Shown here: positions 42,734 to 52,423 of the stretch, one piece after another
Position numbering within the stretch: the stretch's first letter is position 1
Layout: each line of letters begins with the position of its first letter
NCBI GenBank assembly: GCA_012103035.1
Contig: JAAVLL010000001.1
Location: 842,501-906,500 of the forward strand
Direction: 5' to 3'
From: Brucella oryzae
Lineage (GTDB): Bacteria > Pseudomonadota > Alphaproteobacteria > Rhizobiales > Rhizobiaceae
DNA: 64,000 bases
Notes under the pieces: model-generated
What the model was told of the DNA's origin: nothing
Database searches by the model: none
Seen by the model: only the letters and a program-made list of their open reading frames with translations
Program-made: the position numbers and the translations under genes

Positions 42734-43643
42734 ATGGGTTTTACGGTCTTTCCCGCCGACCGGATGTTGGCCAGACCACCCGGGTATCGTTTGAATTTTT
42801 CCCGCCCAAGTCGGAGGAAATGGAACAGCGTCTCTGGGATACGGTGACGCGGCTTGCTCCGCTGCAGCCTGAATTCGTCTCCGTGACCTATGGTGCCGGA
42901 GGCTCTACGCGTGAACGCACTGCACGTACCGTGGCGCGCATCCTCAAGGAAACCGATATCAAGCCAGCAGCGCATCTGACCTGCGTGGATGCGACACGCG
43001 AGGAAGTCGACCGCGTCGTGCGTGAGTTCGCAGCTCTCGGTGTCAACCGTTTCGTGGCGCTGCGTGGCGATCCGGCAGCCGGTATTGGCGAAAAATATGT
43101 ACCGACGCCGGGTGGTTATCAGAACGGCGCCGAACTGGTCGGTGGATTGCGCAACATCGCGGATTTCGACATTTCAGTTTCCGCCTATCCGGAAAAGCAT
43201 CCGGAAAGCCCGGATTTTGCGACCGATATCGATATGCTGAAGCGCAAGGTCGATAATGGAGCGACGCGCGCCATCACCCAGTTCTTCTTCGAGAACGATC
43301 TTTACGAGCGTTATGTCGAACGCGTTCGCCGTGCAGGTATCTATATCCCGATCGTTCCAGGTGTCCTGCCGGTGCATAATTTCAAGCAGGTCAAAATTTC
43401 TGCGCGCGGTCGGCGACCCATATTCCAAGTTGGCTGGCGGAACGTTTCGACGGACTGGACAATGATCCGCAGACGCATCAGCTGGTTGCAGCCGCGATTG
43501 CCGCCGAACAGGTGATGGATCTGATCGAACGCGGCGTGCAGGATTTCCATTTCTACACGATGAATCGCGCCGATCTGCCTTTTGCGATCTGTCACATGAT
43601 CGGCATAAGGCCGAAGACGGAAGCCGCTCTGGAGGTTGCCTGA
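42734..43643 (+). CDS. metF: Methylenetetrahydrofolate reductase
   Basis: Reduces 5,10-methylene-THF to 5-methyl-THF, the methyl donor for methionine. TIM-barrel flavoprotein: VSFEFFPPKSEEMEQRLWDT with the catalytic Glu, FVSVTYGAGGSTRERT, HLTCVDATREEVD, LRGDPAAGIGEKY and ITQFFFENDLYERYV. Two bases are missing, near 42768 (before GQTTRVSFEFF) and near 43396 (KNFCARSATHIPSWL expected). Restored length is about 304 residues, normal for MetF. Probably in one operon with the ArsR-methyltransferase gene. Confidence 0.95.
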
Positions 43644-43651
43644 AACAAACG

Positions 43652-43682
43652 AAAGCCCGGCGGTGACGCCGGGCTTGTTTTC
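43652..43682 (+). terminator. Rho-independent terminator after metF
   Basis: aagcccggcg / cgccgggctt with a short loop, followed by gtttt. Confidence 0.8.
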
Positions 43683-43744
43683 GCGCGGGTCGGCCTATCC
43701 TCAAAACCGAAGCCGCCGTAATGGTTTAGGCTAATTCCCCTTAA

Positions 43745-43820
43745 AGCGTATCTCGCTTTAAGCTTTTGTTTTCATGCATGTCTTTATCCCAAAACCGGTT
43801 TCCACTTTTGGGAGACATGC
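43745..43820. repeat. Family A palindromic repeat
   Basis: AAAGCGtatctCGCTTT-type module 1, linker ttttgttttcatg, then module 2 GCATGTC...CCCAAAACCGG and CCACTTTTGGGAGACATGC. Confidence 0.75.
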
Positions 43821-43907
43821 ATCAAGGATGACGCCTGCTATCAACGCTGCAACAAATGCAAATGCCGCACAGATCATGAGGACATTCAAAGATCGCGTAA
43901 GTCCCAT
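43758..43907 (-). CDS. Very small membrane protein whose C-terminus is encoded by a palindromic repeat
   Basis: 49 residues. aggagacagacca lies directly before the ATG, a good ribosome site. MGLTRSLNVLMICAAFAFVA leads into ALIAGVILDACLPKVETGFG, a single membrane helix. Codons from about residue 30 to the stop lie inside the family A repeat (43758-43820). No family is recognised. The strong ribosome site and clean helix make it plausible; length alone does not. Confidence 0.45.
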   Translation of the reverse strand: MGLTRSLNVLMICAAFAFVAALIAGVILDACLPKVETGFGIKTCMKTKA

Positions 43908-44171
43908 TGGTCTGTCTCCTTCATATACGCCCGGCTGACCGGACGCGCGCTGGTAGGAAGCCCGAATCTAAGCGCAAAACGTCTCGAACAAAAGAAGATT
44001 TCGTGCTGCAATCTGCCGTGATGGAGAAATAAACCTATCGTTTACCACCTAAACTATTGAAATATTTGACTAGAAAAATTTATTCACATTTCATGAAAAA
44101 GACACCGAACTGCCACTTTTGGTGCTGTTTTCGCCGCACTTGCCACAGGTTTTTGACATGTTTTTGCGTTT

Positions 44172-45116
44172 TTAGCGAATTAACGCCAAATATGCCGATA
44201 AGGTGAGGATAGATATCACGGTTGAATAGAGGATGACGTTGGAGGTTATCGCCGCCTCGCGACGATAATGTTCGGCCAGCATGAAGGGGCCTGTGCCGGT
44301 CGGAAGTGCTGCAAGGAGAGCAGCGCTTTGCGCGAGCAGGGGAGGCAGTCCGAATACATAGACGGCCAGCAGCCAGGTTGCGAGCGGCTGGATGATGAGC
44401 TTGACCGAAACGAGAAAAGCGATGGCATTGACGCTTTCGCGTTCGATCTTGCGCGGCTGGGCGAGGAACAGGCCAAGCGCCACCAGCGCGCAAGGGGATG
44501 CGGCGCCACCGAGCATCTTCAGGAAGGTTTCAGCCGGGGCCGGGATGGCTAGCCCCAGAAAGGACACCATGGCACCAAGTGCGGGAGCGACAAGCAGCGG
44601 ATTGCGGATCAGCGAGCGCAGAACCTTCCAGACGAGGCGAAGTGGTTTCTTTTCGGTCTGCAGGCCGATTTCGATCAGCACGATTGCGAAAGCAAAGGTG
44701 ACGCAGACGGTGATGATGATCGAAATGGTAGTCGCTGCCAAAACGCCGGAGCCGAAGGCGATCATCGAAAGCGGGATGCCCATATAGCCGGTATTCGGAT
44801 AGGCGGCGTTCAAGCCGTCAAGCGCGGTATCCGCCAGAGGCAGTTTTCCGCGCAGCCGCACCAGAAAGGGCAAAGCGAAAGCAATGGCGCTTGAAAGCAG
44901 AAACACGGTGATGAAACCCGGCTGCCAGAGCTCGCTTCCGTGGGTATTGGCCATGATGTCGAAGAGAAGGGCGGGCAGCGCCAGATAGACGACGAAACGG
45001 TTCAGCTCCGCTATCGCATGAGGCCCGAGTATTTTCAGCTTGAAGGCACCCCACCCGGAGAAAATCAGCGCAAATACGGGCAGGACGACGATCAGGGTGG
45101 TGAGCATGAGGCGCAT
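44172..45116 (-). CDS. Auxin efflux carrier (AEC) family transporter
   Basis: 314 residues, intact. Ten predicted membrane segments in two bundles of five. Family features: NRFVVYLALPALLFDIMANT near residue 40, GLNAAYPNTGYMGIPLSMIA near 100 and ALLAALPTGTGPFMLAEHYR near 270, the paired Asn/Pro crossover regions of AEC proteins. In bacteria such carriers move malate, malonate or other organic acids. One of the few long genes in this window with no frame break. Confidence 0.88.
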   Translation of the reverse strand: MRLMLTTLIVVLPVFALIFSGWGAFKLKILGPHAIAELNRFVVYLALPALLFDIMANTHGSELWQPGFITVFLLSSAIAFALPFLVRLRGKLPLADTALDGLNAAYPNTGYMGIPLSMIAFGSGVLAATTISIIITVCVTFAFAIVLIEIGLQTEKKPLRLVWKVLRSLIRNPLLVAPALGAMVSFLGLAIPAPAETFLKMLGGAASPCALVALGLFLAQPRKIERESVNAIAFLVSVKLIIQPLATWLLAVYVFGLPPLLAQSAALLAALPTGTGPFMLAEHYRREAAITSNVILYSTVISILTLSAYLALIR

Positions 45117-45132
45117 TTCATTTCAGGAAAGG

Positions 45133-45163
45133 AAAAGGCGCGGGTTTTGAAGACCGCGCCTTG
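45133..45163 (-). terminator. Rho-independent terminator of the MltB-type gene
   Basis: On the minus strand aaggcgcggtcttc pairs with the ccgcgcctt arm and is followed by ttcc; it begins eight bases after the stop codon. Confidence 0.65.
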
Positions 45164-45170
45164 TCGAATA

Positions 45171-46404
45171 TCAGAGCTTGTTGAGCAGCTCCTGTGTCGG
45201 CCATGAATCGGCCGGCATTCCAAGGCGCATCTGTTCGGCGCGCACAGCATCGCGGGTTAGGAGACCGAACACACCGTCGATCTTTCCGCCCATGTCGTAA
45301 CCGCGGGCCTGAAGCTTGGTCTGAGCTCCTTAAGCTGCTCCTGCGTCAAGCCCGGAACCGGGTTGCCCGGATCGAAGGCAGGTGCACCGGCCAGACGGGT
45401 CGCGAAATAAGCGGCGGTTGTGGCGTAGACGATGGACTTGTTCCATTCCACGAACACATCGAAGTTGGGATAGGAGAGGAAAGCCGGTCCCTTGCGGCCA
45501 AGCGGCAGCAGGAGCGATGCGTCGCCATCATCCGGGCCGAGTGGACCGTTGAGGCCCGTTACGCCTTGCTCAGCCCACCAGGAATGCGGCTTGCGGTTAG
45601 TACGGATCGCTTCTTCCCAAGGCAGATCCTTGGTCAGGCGAACTTCCTCCAGCCAGGGCTGGCCACGCTTCCAGCCAAGTTCTGAAATCATGCGACCCGC
45701 GGTCATCATGGCATCGGGAACGCTGTTCTTCAGATCGACCTTGCCGTCGCCGTCGCCATCGACGCCACGTTCAAGATAATCCTTCGGCAGAAGCTGCATC
45801 ATGCCGATTTCGCCAGCCCATGCGCCGGTTGTCGCTGCATCGACGACGCCCTGATCGAATAGCGAGAAGGGCGATCAACTGCGGGCGGAACAGGTCTGGA
45901 CGGCGGCAGTCGTAGGAGAGGGTAACGAGCGCATTCAGCGTGTCGAAATCGCCCTGAATGGCACCATAGTCGGTTTCAAGCCCCCAGAAGGCAGCAAGCA
46001 CTGGCCCCGGAACGCCATAGGTATCTTCGACCTTCTTGAAGACATCGGCATATTTGGCCAGATTTTCGCGGCCTTTTTCAGGCGCGCTTCCGAGATGAGG
46101 CGCTTGGAAAATTCGGTGAAAGTCAGGTTGAAAACAGTCTGCTTGCGGTCGCGATCAAGCACCTTTTGCTCAAGCATGGCTTTGTGCAGTTCGGCGATGC
46201 CCTTTTCGCCGACGCCGGCGTCACGGGCTTCCTTGGTCAGATTGTCCATCCACTGGCCGTAATCGATCTCGCATTCCGGCTTGGGAAGATTGACGGTGTT
46301 TTCAGTTGGCGTCGCAGCGGGCGCGGGAGACGCGGCAGCCTGTGCATGGGACATGGCTGTCGATGCAAGCAAGGCGGCTGCGATAACTGAAGCAAAAACT
46401 TCAT
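45171..46404 (-). CDS. Lytic murein transglycosylase, MltB type (SLT_2) with peptidoglycan-binding domain
   Basis: Cleaves glycan strands of peptidoglycan to anhydromuropeptides. The signal peptide MKFFASVIAAALLASTAMS is restored by one T near 46396. Catalytic region: VLAAFWGLETDYGAIQGDFD, with the catalytic Glu in LETDYG, then LVTLSYDCRRPDLFRPQL and AGEIGMMQLLPKDYLERGVD. The C-terminal 60 residues (LQARGYDMGGKIDGVFG, then TRDAVRAEQMRLGMPADSW) are a PG_binding_1 domain. Further breaks lie near 46073, 45868 and 45319. Restored length is about 412 residues. Next to a GH25 muramidase gene on the same strand. Confidence 0.9.
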
Positions 46405-46520
46405 TGGTAACTCACAATTAAACAGGGAGCCGATGGCTCCTTTCGGATTGTTTTAGCTATTGCCTCAACAAGCCTCGGAAATGAAGCAAAACTTGGTGTG
46501 AACTGCCAAACCGCGCTGTG

Positions 46521-47351
46521 TTACCGAACTTTGTTGCTTTCCAGCCACTTTTCCACGATTTGGCATCGCCGGCGAAGACGTTGATGTCCGCGTCACCCTT
46601 GATGCCGGGAATGGCGCCCGTGCCGGTATATTGCCAGAATGTCCAAGGATGCGGGCCGTATTTTTCGTCCGGATGACCGGCAACGGAGCGCAGCCAGAAC
46701 GGATAGTCAGCCATCTGCCGCAGATCATTGTCATCGAAGAAATCGACCGTCGTGTAAACGATCGGACGCTTGCCGTAATGCTTTTCCAGCGCCTGCAGGA
46801 AGATGCGCATTTCCTTGCGCACAACGGCAGCATTGGGGCGCAGCTTGCAGGTCGGCGATTGCGGGTTCCATTCCATGTCGAGAACGGGCGGAAGCGCGCG
46901 GATCACGCGGCACGTTCTGGATATACCAGCGTGCCTGTTCGATGGCTGGACGGCAGAAATAATAGAAATGGTAGGCGCTCCGGGCGATGCCTGCCTGACG
47001 GGCGCCGTTCCAATGTTCCTTAAAGCGGTCATCGACGCGGTCGCCGCCTTCGGTCGCCTTGATGAAGGCGAAGGAAATGCCGCTGGCGCGCACGGCGCTC
47101 CAGTCCACATTGGTCTGATATTTGGAAACGTCTGTGCCATGGATCGGATAGTGCCACGGCGTTTTGCCGGTCCAGTCGTGCGGGTCGCGATCACCGAAAC
47201 GCGGTGCCTTCACAGGGCCGGAGGGCGGTGCGATCCGCGCCACCGAGCTGCCTGATTTCCTTACGTCGGAAAAGTCGTAGTCCACCGTCGTGCAGGCGGA
47301 AAGAATGAAAGCGCCGAGGGCGAGAATGCTGCAGCTGGCCAGACGGTTCAT
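46521..47351 (-). CDS. GH25 muramidase lipoprotein
   Basis: Glycoside hydrolase family 25 lysozyme, about 277 residues. Lipoprotein signal with lipobox LSAC at residue 20 (ILALGAFILSACTTVDYDFS). Catalytic-barrel marks: GTDVSKYQTNVDWSAVRASG near residue 70, FIKATEGGDRVDDRFKEHW, and PPVLDMEWNPQS, whose Asp and Glu are the expected active-site acids. Two bases are missing, near 46903 and 46552; the true C-terminus is SWEKWLESNKVR. Exported to the cell envelope and likely remodels peptidoglycan with the adjacent MltB-type enzyme. Confidence 0.88.
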
Positions 47352-47436
47352 ATAGTGGTTCCGTATCGCGAATCAGTTCTCTAACGGTTACGCGATCCGA
47401 AGCCGGACGTCACCAGTCCGGCGGGCAAGTTTGGTG

Positions 47437-48136
47437 CTAATCTTTGGGAGCGGGCGACGTTGTCGAACGAATGATCGCTATCCAGGCAAAGCCGCGATAA
47501 AGAATATGCTTCTTAGCAATTGCACTATGTTCGTGCGCGAGCTGATCGCAAACCGTGAACAAGTCGCTGCGGGGCGTGACATGGAACCATTCTAGCCACT
47601 TGAAGAGTGCCTTTCCGAACCAGCGCGGCAGCCGGGCCTGATCGCCAAAATCGACGATATGCAATTCCCCACCCGGATTGAGATGCGGGATACTTTCACG
47701 AATGACCGACTGCCATTGCGGGATCATCGATACGGCATAGGAAATGAAAATCCGGTCGAAGCCGGTTTGCCCGAACAAGCGCTCAGGCTCGAACTGGGCT
47801 GCATCGGCACGATCAAGCCGGACGCGATCTTCAATGCCTGCACGCTCCGCCGCCCGGCGTGCCGTATCCAGCATTTCTGCCGAAATATCGATGCCGAAGA
47901 GTTTCGCGTCGGGATAGTTTTCCGCAGCTTTCACCAGATTGCGACCGGTGCCGCAGCCGATCTCCAGAACCGTACCCGCCTTGGGTACGGACAGTCCCTA
48001 TCATGGGGTCGCGGCCCAGAAGGTAATATTTGCGGGTCGCATCATAGAAATGGCGCTGACGGCGATAGACGCGGTCCATAAGGTTGGCATGATCGACACC
48101 CTGAACGCTCCACGGGCTGCGCAACATGTCAGGCAT
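47437..48136 (-). CDS. btaB: Betaine lipid synthase methyltransferase BtaB
   Basis: Three successive SAM-dependent N-methylations of diacylglyceryl-homoserine give the phosphorus-free membrane lipid DGTS. N-terminus MDRVYRRQRHFYDATRKYYL, SAM motif VLEIGCGTGRNLVKAAENYP near residue 63, FGIDISAEMLDTARRAAERA and the C-terminal RSDLFTVCDQLAHEHSAIAK. A two-base loss near 47999 breaks the frame (MIAGLSVPKAGTVLEIG expected). The ATG overlaps the end of btaA by eight bases, so the pair is translationally coupled. Confidence 0.9.
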
Positions 48137-49361
48137 CCTTCAGCGTATAAAGATGGAACCCGCCATAGATCGACGAGCGGTCGCGGTCGTGCAGGCTACG
48201 GATTCATCTGCTTGATATTCCCAGCGATCCAGAATTTGCGGTGCAACCCGTCCCGGAAGCAGGCTGGGTTCCGCAGCAGTGCGGAAGATGACACGGGCAT
48301 TCGGTGCTGCCGTTCGAGTGATTTCACTCCAAAGGGCATTGAGCTGCACGTCATTCATCCAGTCCTGCGCGTCGAGCAGAATGTAGCGATCGACGGAAGC
48401 GACAGGTTTGGCCGCGAGAAAGTCGGTGTAGCTCGCATTCTGTACCGTCATGCGATCCGCACGTGTCCGTACCATTTCGAAATTGCTACGTGACAGGTAA
48501 GGTGGAGAGGCCCAGTCTCCTCATTGCCGCTATAGCCGCGCCCGAATGCCTGCCAGGCAAAGTAATTGTCGGTAAGAGGGAAGCCGCAGGCCAGTTTCTC
48601 AAGACGGCTGCGCAGAACAAGCGCCATGTCGCCATTTCCGGCAGTGGCTAGGGCATCATATTGCTGTGGCGGTATGCCCAGCCCAAAAGGATGATTTGCG
48701 GGCCGTGGCCCAGCGCACCATGCGTTTTTCGAAGAGCGGTGCGAGCGCCGTGTCGAAGAAACTGCGCTGTTCTTCCATCGTGCGTGCCTTCAAGATGTCG
48801 CGCGGATCGATCCCGTAGAGCCGCGCCACGCGATGGCCCATGCCGATGAAGACACCAAGCAAGCCATGGCGATAGAGGTCGCGCCAGAAAATGGAAATAC
48901 GCTGGCGGCCATTCCACTTGCGCTTTTCCCAATAAGACCGGCTTTCACCGTCCAGATGCGGGCGGATGAAGCGCTTGTAGGCGGCAAGATTGGTCTTGTC
49001 GTCAGCCTTCCATAAAATCGGTAGAACGCATCGTAGTCCGGCAGGTTCTTGACGGCGGCAAGTTTCAGCCGGTTGAACGCCACGTGTGCCTGATTGAGGT
49101 CGACGGCCTCCACACGTGCCGGATCGGCGGTCAGGTAGGACATGGCATTGCATCCGCCCGAAGCGATGGTGACGATGCGATGGCCCGGCTTGATAGCCAG
49201 AGCCGCCATGTCCACTTCGGGTCTTCCCATATTTGCGGATAGACCAGCCCTTTGAACAGCCAGGCGAACAACCTTTCGGAACAGCCTGCCCGCGTGAGGG
49301 CGCTATTCTGTGTCACCGCACGCTTGAGAATTTTGTCGTCGGCTGTTGGATCTGTCATCAA
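48129..49361 (-). CDS. btaA: Betaine lipid synthase BtaA (DUF3419, 3-amino-3-carboxypropyl transferase)
   Basis: Transfers the 3-amino-3-carboxypropyl group of SAM to diacylglycerol, the first step of betaine lipid synthesis. LFKGLVYPQIWEDPEVDMAA at the start, SAM site HRIVTIASGGCNAMSYLTAD near residue 60, VEAVDLNQAHVAFNRLKLAA, then RVARLYGIDPRDILKARTME and YILLDAQDWMNDVQLNALWS. Five frame breaks, near 49215, 49012, 48685, 48510 and 48205, are all consistent with missing bases; restored length is about 412 residues. A Pho-box-like operator lies 57 bases upstream. Confidence 0.9.
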
Positions 49362-49417
49362 ATGTTCCCCTAAAGCACGAATCCAGACTTCGATTTTGCA
49401 AAGTTAAACATCGTCCA

Positions 49418-49435
49418 GTGACAGGGGCGTGACGA
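49418..49435 (-). promoter_or_regulatory. Pho-box-like operator upstream of btaAB
   Basis: Read on the minus strand: TCGTCAC-gccc-CTGTCAC, two half-sites 11 bases apart, ending 57 bases before the btaA start. Betaine lipid synthesis is known to be PhoB-controlled in Sinorhizobium. The rest of the 354-bp interval to the next gene holds nothing else I can support. Confidence 0.75.
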
Positions 49436-49715
49436 ATTAATTGCGGGTTTTAAACCCGATGAACGCGGTTATATGCCTGTAATACTGTCGCTTTATTACG
49501 CTCGGTAAGACTATTTGAGAGAACTTTTTCGCGCTGTTGCCGTTTTCTTGTGTGACGGTCCCAGTCGACAGGATTTCTGTGTCGATGAACGACCGTAAAG
49601 GTGATTGGCCGGGCAAACCGGTCACGCACGGAGAAACAGAGAGAGGCCTTTGGCAATATCGCCATTTGATGCCTGAAACCAGGTCAACGAGCCTGATCTA
49701 GGAAGGAGAGCCAAC

Positions 49716-49913
49716 GTGAAGAAGTTTCTGATTGCTTCTGTCGCCGCCGTATCACTTCTCGGCCTTGCAGCTTGCAACGACAAGAAGGACGACACGAGCA
49801 ACGCACCGGCACCATCCGCGCCGGCAGCGCCTTCGAACAATGACACGACGACGCCAGCCCCGACCACTCCGGCACCATCGACGCCGGGTACGGGTACCGC
49901 ACCTTCCAACTAA
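49716..49913 (+). CDS. Small Pro/Thr/Ala-rich lipoprotein
   Basis: 65 residues, intact. Lipoprotein signal with lipobox LAAC at residue 20 (KKFLIASVAAVSLLGLAAC). The mature 45 residues are almost only Asn, Asp, Ala, Pro, Thr and Ser, a flexible extended tail that could span from the membrane. aaggaga upstream is a good ribosome site. No family function is recognised. Confidence 0.8.
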   Translation: MKKFLIASVAAVSLLGLAACNDKKDDTSNAPAPSAPAAPSNNDTTTPAPTTPAPSTPGTGTAPSN

Positions 49914-50108
49914 TATTGTGAAGGCGTGACGCATGATGCGTCTGCATTCGGGTGGCGATTCGATTTCCGGATCGCCATTCGCGCCAATAGGCTTCAGGCC
50001 AATGAGCTTTGAGATTGAGATGAACGTTAAAGCAATCACGGCGGGAAAAGACGGGCATTCTGCGTTTTCCGTGTTTCAACGCAGGCTGGGTTCGGTTATG
50101 GCTTTGTC

Positions 50109-50476
50109 ATGAACCGTAATTTCCTGTTTTTCATCTCTGCGATTGTTCTTGTTGCGCTTGCCGCCTGCGGCAAGGGAAGTGACGAGACCGCTGCCACAAC
50201 AAATGGCGGCGAACAGGGCGCGGCCGCCATATCGCAGCCTGCCAGGCCGACAGAAAGTGGAACCACTGAAAAGGTCCCGATCTGGTCAAATCACTTCGCG
50301 ATAGTTCCGGCGTGGTAAGCCCGGAAGAGAAAGCGGCAGCCATTGAACGCGCGCGCGCAAATGCGGTCGCTGCGGCAAAATCTGTGGGTCAGACGGATCA
50401 GCAGGCGCAGGCGGCAGGAGAAGCAGCGGTCGCAACAGCACAGCGCTCCTTCGACGAACGTGAGCCGCAGCAATAG
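50109..50476 (+). CDS. Small lipoprotein
   Basis: About 122 residues. Signal and lipobox LAAC at residue 20 (FLFFISAIVLVALAACGKGS). The mature part is helical and Ala/Gln/Glu-rich (VVSPEEKAAAIERARANAVA, QTDQQAQAAGEAAVATAQRS), possibly a coiled coil. One base is missing near 50278 (KVPDLVKSLRDSSGV expected). It follows the other small lipoprotein on the same strand; the function is unknown. Confidence 0.7.
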
Positions 50477-50601
50477 GCTTTCGTTGCAGAACTGGGCAAC
50501 AATTCAGGTCAGCGCCTTTCCATTCTTTCTAAATGATTGTTTTTCGACTTTCGCCCGTGCGGGCGGTTTTCAGTTCATTCGGAATTCTATAGAAAAGACC
50601 C

Positions 50602-51311
50602 ATGTCGATTTGGGTTCGCATTGGTGAGTTTGTCACTTACGTGGCGTCGAATGCCATTACTGGCGTTATCGAAGCCGTGCGCACCGTTTTCGAAGGTGAT
50701 GCCGATACACGCCGCCGGGTGGCATTTTCCATTGCGATGATCGCGCTTTCAGCCAAGATGGCCAAGGCTGACGGGGTTGTCACTCAGGATGAAATCCGCG
50801 CCTTTCAGGACATATTTGCCGTGCCGAAGGAAGAGACAGCGCATGTCGCGCGGCTCTACGATCTCGCCAAGCAGGACGTCGCAGGCTACGAATCCTATGC
50901 GCGCCAGCTTGCCGGATTGTGCAGCGAAGGGCAGACCGATTGTCATTTGCTTGAGGATATTCTGGATGGCCTTTTCCATATTGCCACTGCCGATGGCTAT
51001 GTGCACGAAAAGGAAATGGCCTTTCTTGCAGGCGTAGCCGATATTTTCGGCTATGACGAAGTTGCTTTCGATCGGATCGCGATCCGGCATGTCCAGCGCG
51101 GCGCTGACGATCCTTATGCCATTCTGGGGCTGGAGCGGGCGTTTCCTTCGAGATGGCCCGCAAGCGCTATCGTGCGCTGGTCAAGGAGCACCATCCTGAC
51201 CGGCTGGTGGCGGAGGGCCTGCCGCTGGAATTCATAACCATTGCCAACAGGCGTCTGGCGGCGATAAACGCTGCCTGGGCGAGCATTGAGAAGAATCTGG
51301 AGGCTGCATGA
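50602..51311 (+). CDS. TerB-domain protein with C-terminal J domain (DjlA-like)
   Basis: About 236 residues. N-terminal short segment, then a TerB-like helical domain (FSIAMIALSAKMAKADGVVT, ILDGLFHIATADGYVHEKEM) with its acidic metal-binding Asp/Glu residues. A C-terminal J domain follows (DPYAILGLE, RKRYRALVKEHHPDRLVAEG) with the HPD motif that stimulates DnaK. One base is missing near 51140. The stop overlaps the next start as atga, so it is coupled to the amidase gene. Probable DnaK co-chaperone at the membrane. Confidence 0.88.
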
Positions 51312-52110
51312 GCAGCGTGAGCGAAATCGAGAGCAAGTTGTTGCGAGTGGCGCTCGATCAGCCCGATTTTGCCGGAGCAACGCTCGATCCGTCACCCAAT
51401 TTTGGTCCGCGTCGCGATGGCAAGGTGCCTGCCTTTCTCATCCTCCATTATACCGGCTTGCCGACCGCCGAAGAGGCGGTGCAGGTTCTGAAGTCACCGG
51501 ATATGGAAGTTTCCGCGCATTACCTTGTCCATGAAGACGGACGGATTGTGCAGATGGTTTCGGAAAAGGCGCGCGCCTGGCATGCGGGCAAGAGCTATTG
51601 GAAGGGCGAAACGGACATCAACTCCGCTTCCATCGGTATCGAGATCGTCAATCCGGGCAATCTGGAAGACTATCCGCCTTTCAGGGATGCGCAGATCAAT
51701 GCGGTCGTCCGCCTTTGTCGCGATATATGCGAGCGTTATTCCATCAAGCCGGAAAATGTGCTGGCCCATTCGGATATCGCACCATCGCGCAAGACCGACC
51801 CTGGCCAGAACTTTCCCTGGAAGCGGCTCCATGATGCGGGCGTCGGGCATTATATCGAGCCGGCCCCGATCCAGGGTGGGCGGTTTCTGGCACGCGGCGA
51901 AAACGGCCAGCCGGTTGAAGCCCTACAATCCATGCTGGCGCTTTACGGCTACGAAATTGCTATTACGGGCATCTTCGATGAAGGTACTGAAACCGTGATT
52001 AAGGCCTTCCAGCGTCATTTTCGGACACAAAATGTGGACGGCGTGGCCGATGTGTCTACTATAGATACACTCTACCGGCTGATTTTTCCCTGCAGAATGT
52101 TACCGCCTGA
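51308..52110 (+). CDS. N-acetylmuramoyl-L-alanine amidase, AmiD type (Amidase_2 plus PG-binding)
   Basis: Zinc amidase that cuts the amide between muramic acid and L-Ala. Zinc ligands: LILHYTGLPT (His near residue 47) and VLAHSDIAPSRKTDPGQNFPW (His and Asp near 155-165); the catalytic Glu is in SASIGIEIVNPG. The C-terminal peptidoglycan-binding domain is ALQSMLALYGYEIAITGIFD. One base is missing near 52084; the restored end is SLQNVTA. No signal peptide is seen, so it may act on recycled anhydromuropeptides in the cytosol, like AmpD. Confidence 0.9.
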
Positions 52111-52423
52111 CCAGGCGTGTGCAGGCAATTCTTCCATTTAACGTTGATTCGCATTTCTGCAATGATTTCAAAAATAGATCGGTCCAACACCGGCTTTCCG
52201 GTGATTTTTATGAGCGGCGGCTCGCCTTTGCATGAATCACGAATGTTACAACCTGTAAGACTATTTTACTTTTGCAACCAATCTTCGGCTGCATTTGCCC
52301 GGCACTTCAACGCTCAATCCCAGCGGACACGGGCCTAAAAATCCATATCGGGCGGGATCAAGAATAGGATCGTCTCCCCAAGACGGGCGGTCTGACAAAA
52401 GAAACGTTCCAAGACGGTAGGTT
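52111..52423. other. Gene-free interval before the lytic transglycosylase gene
   Basis: 313 bases without a supportable gene or repeat. An AT-rich patch near 52255-52275 may be the promoter. Confidence 0.4.
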
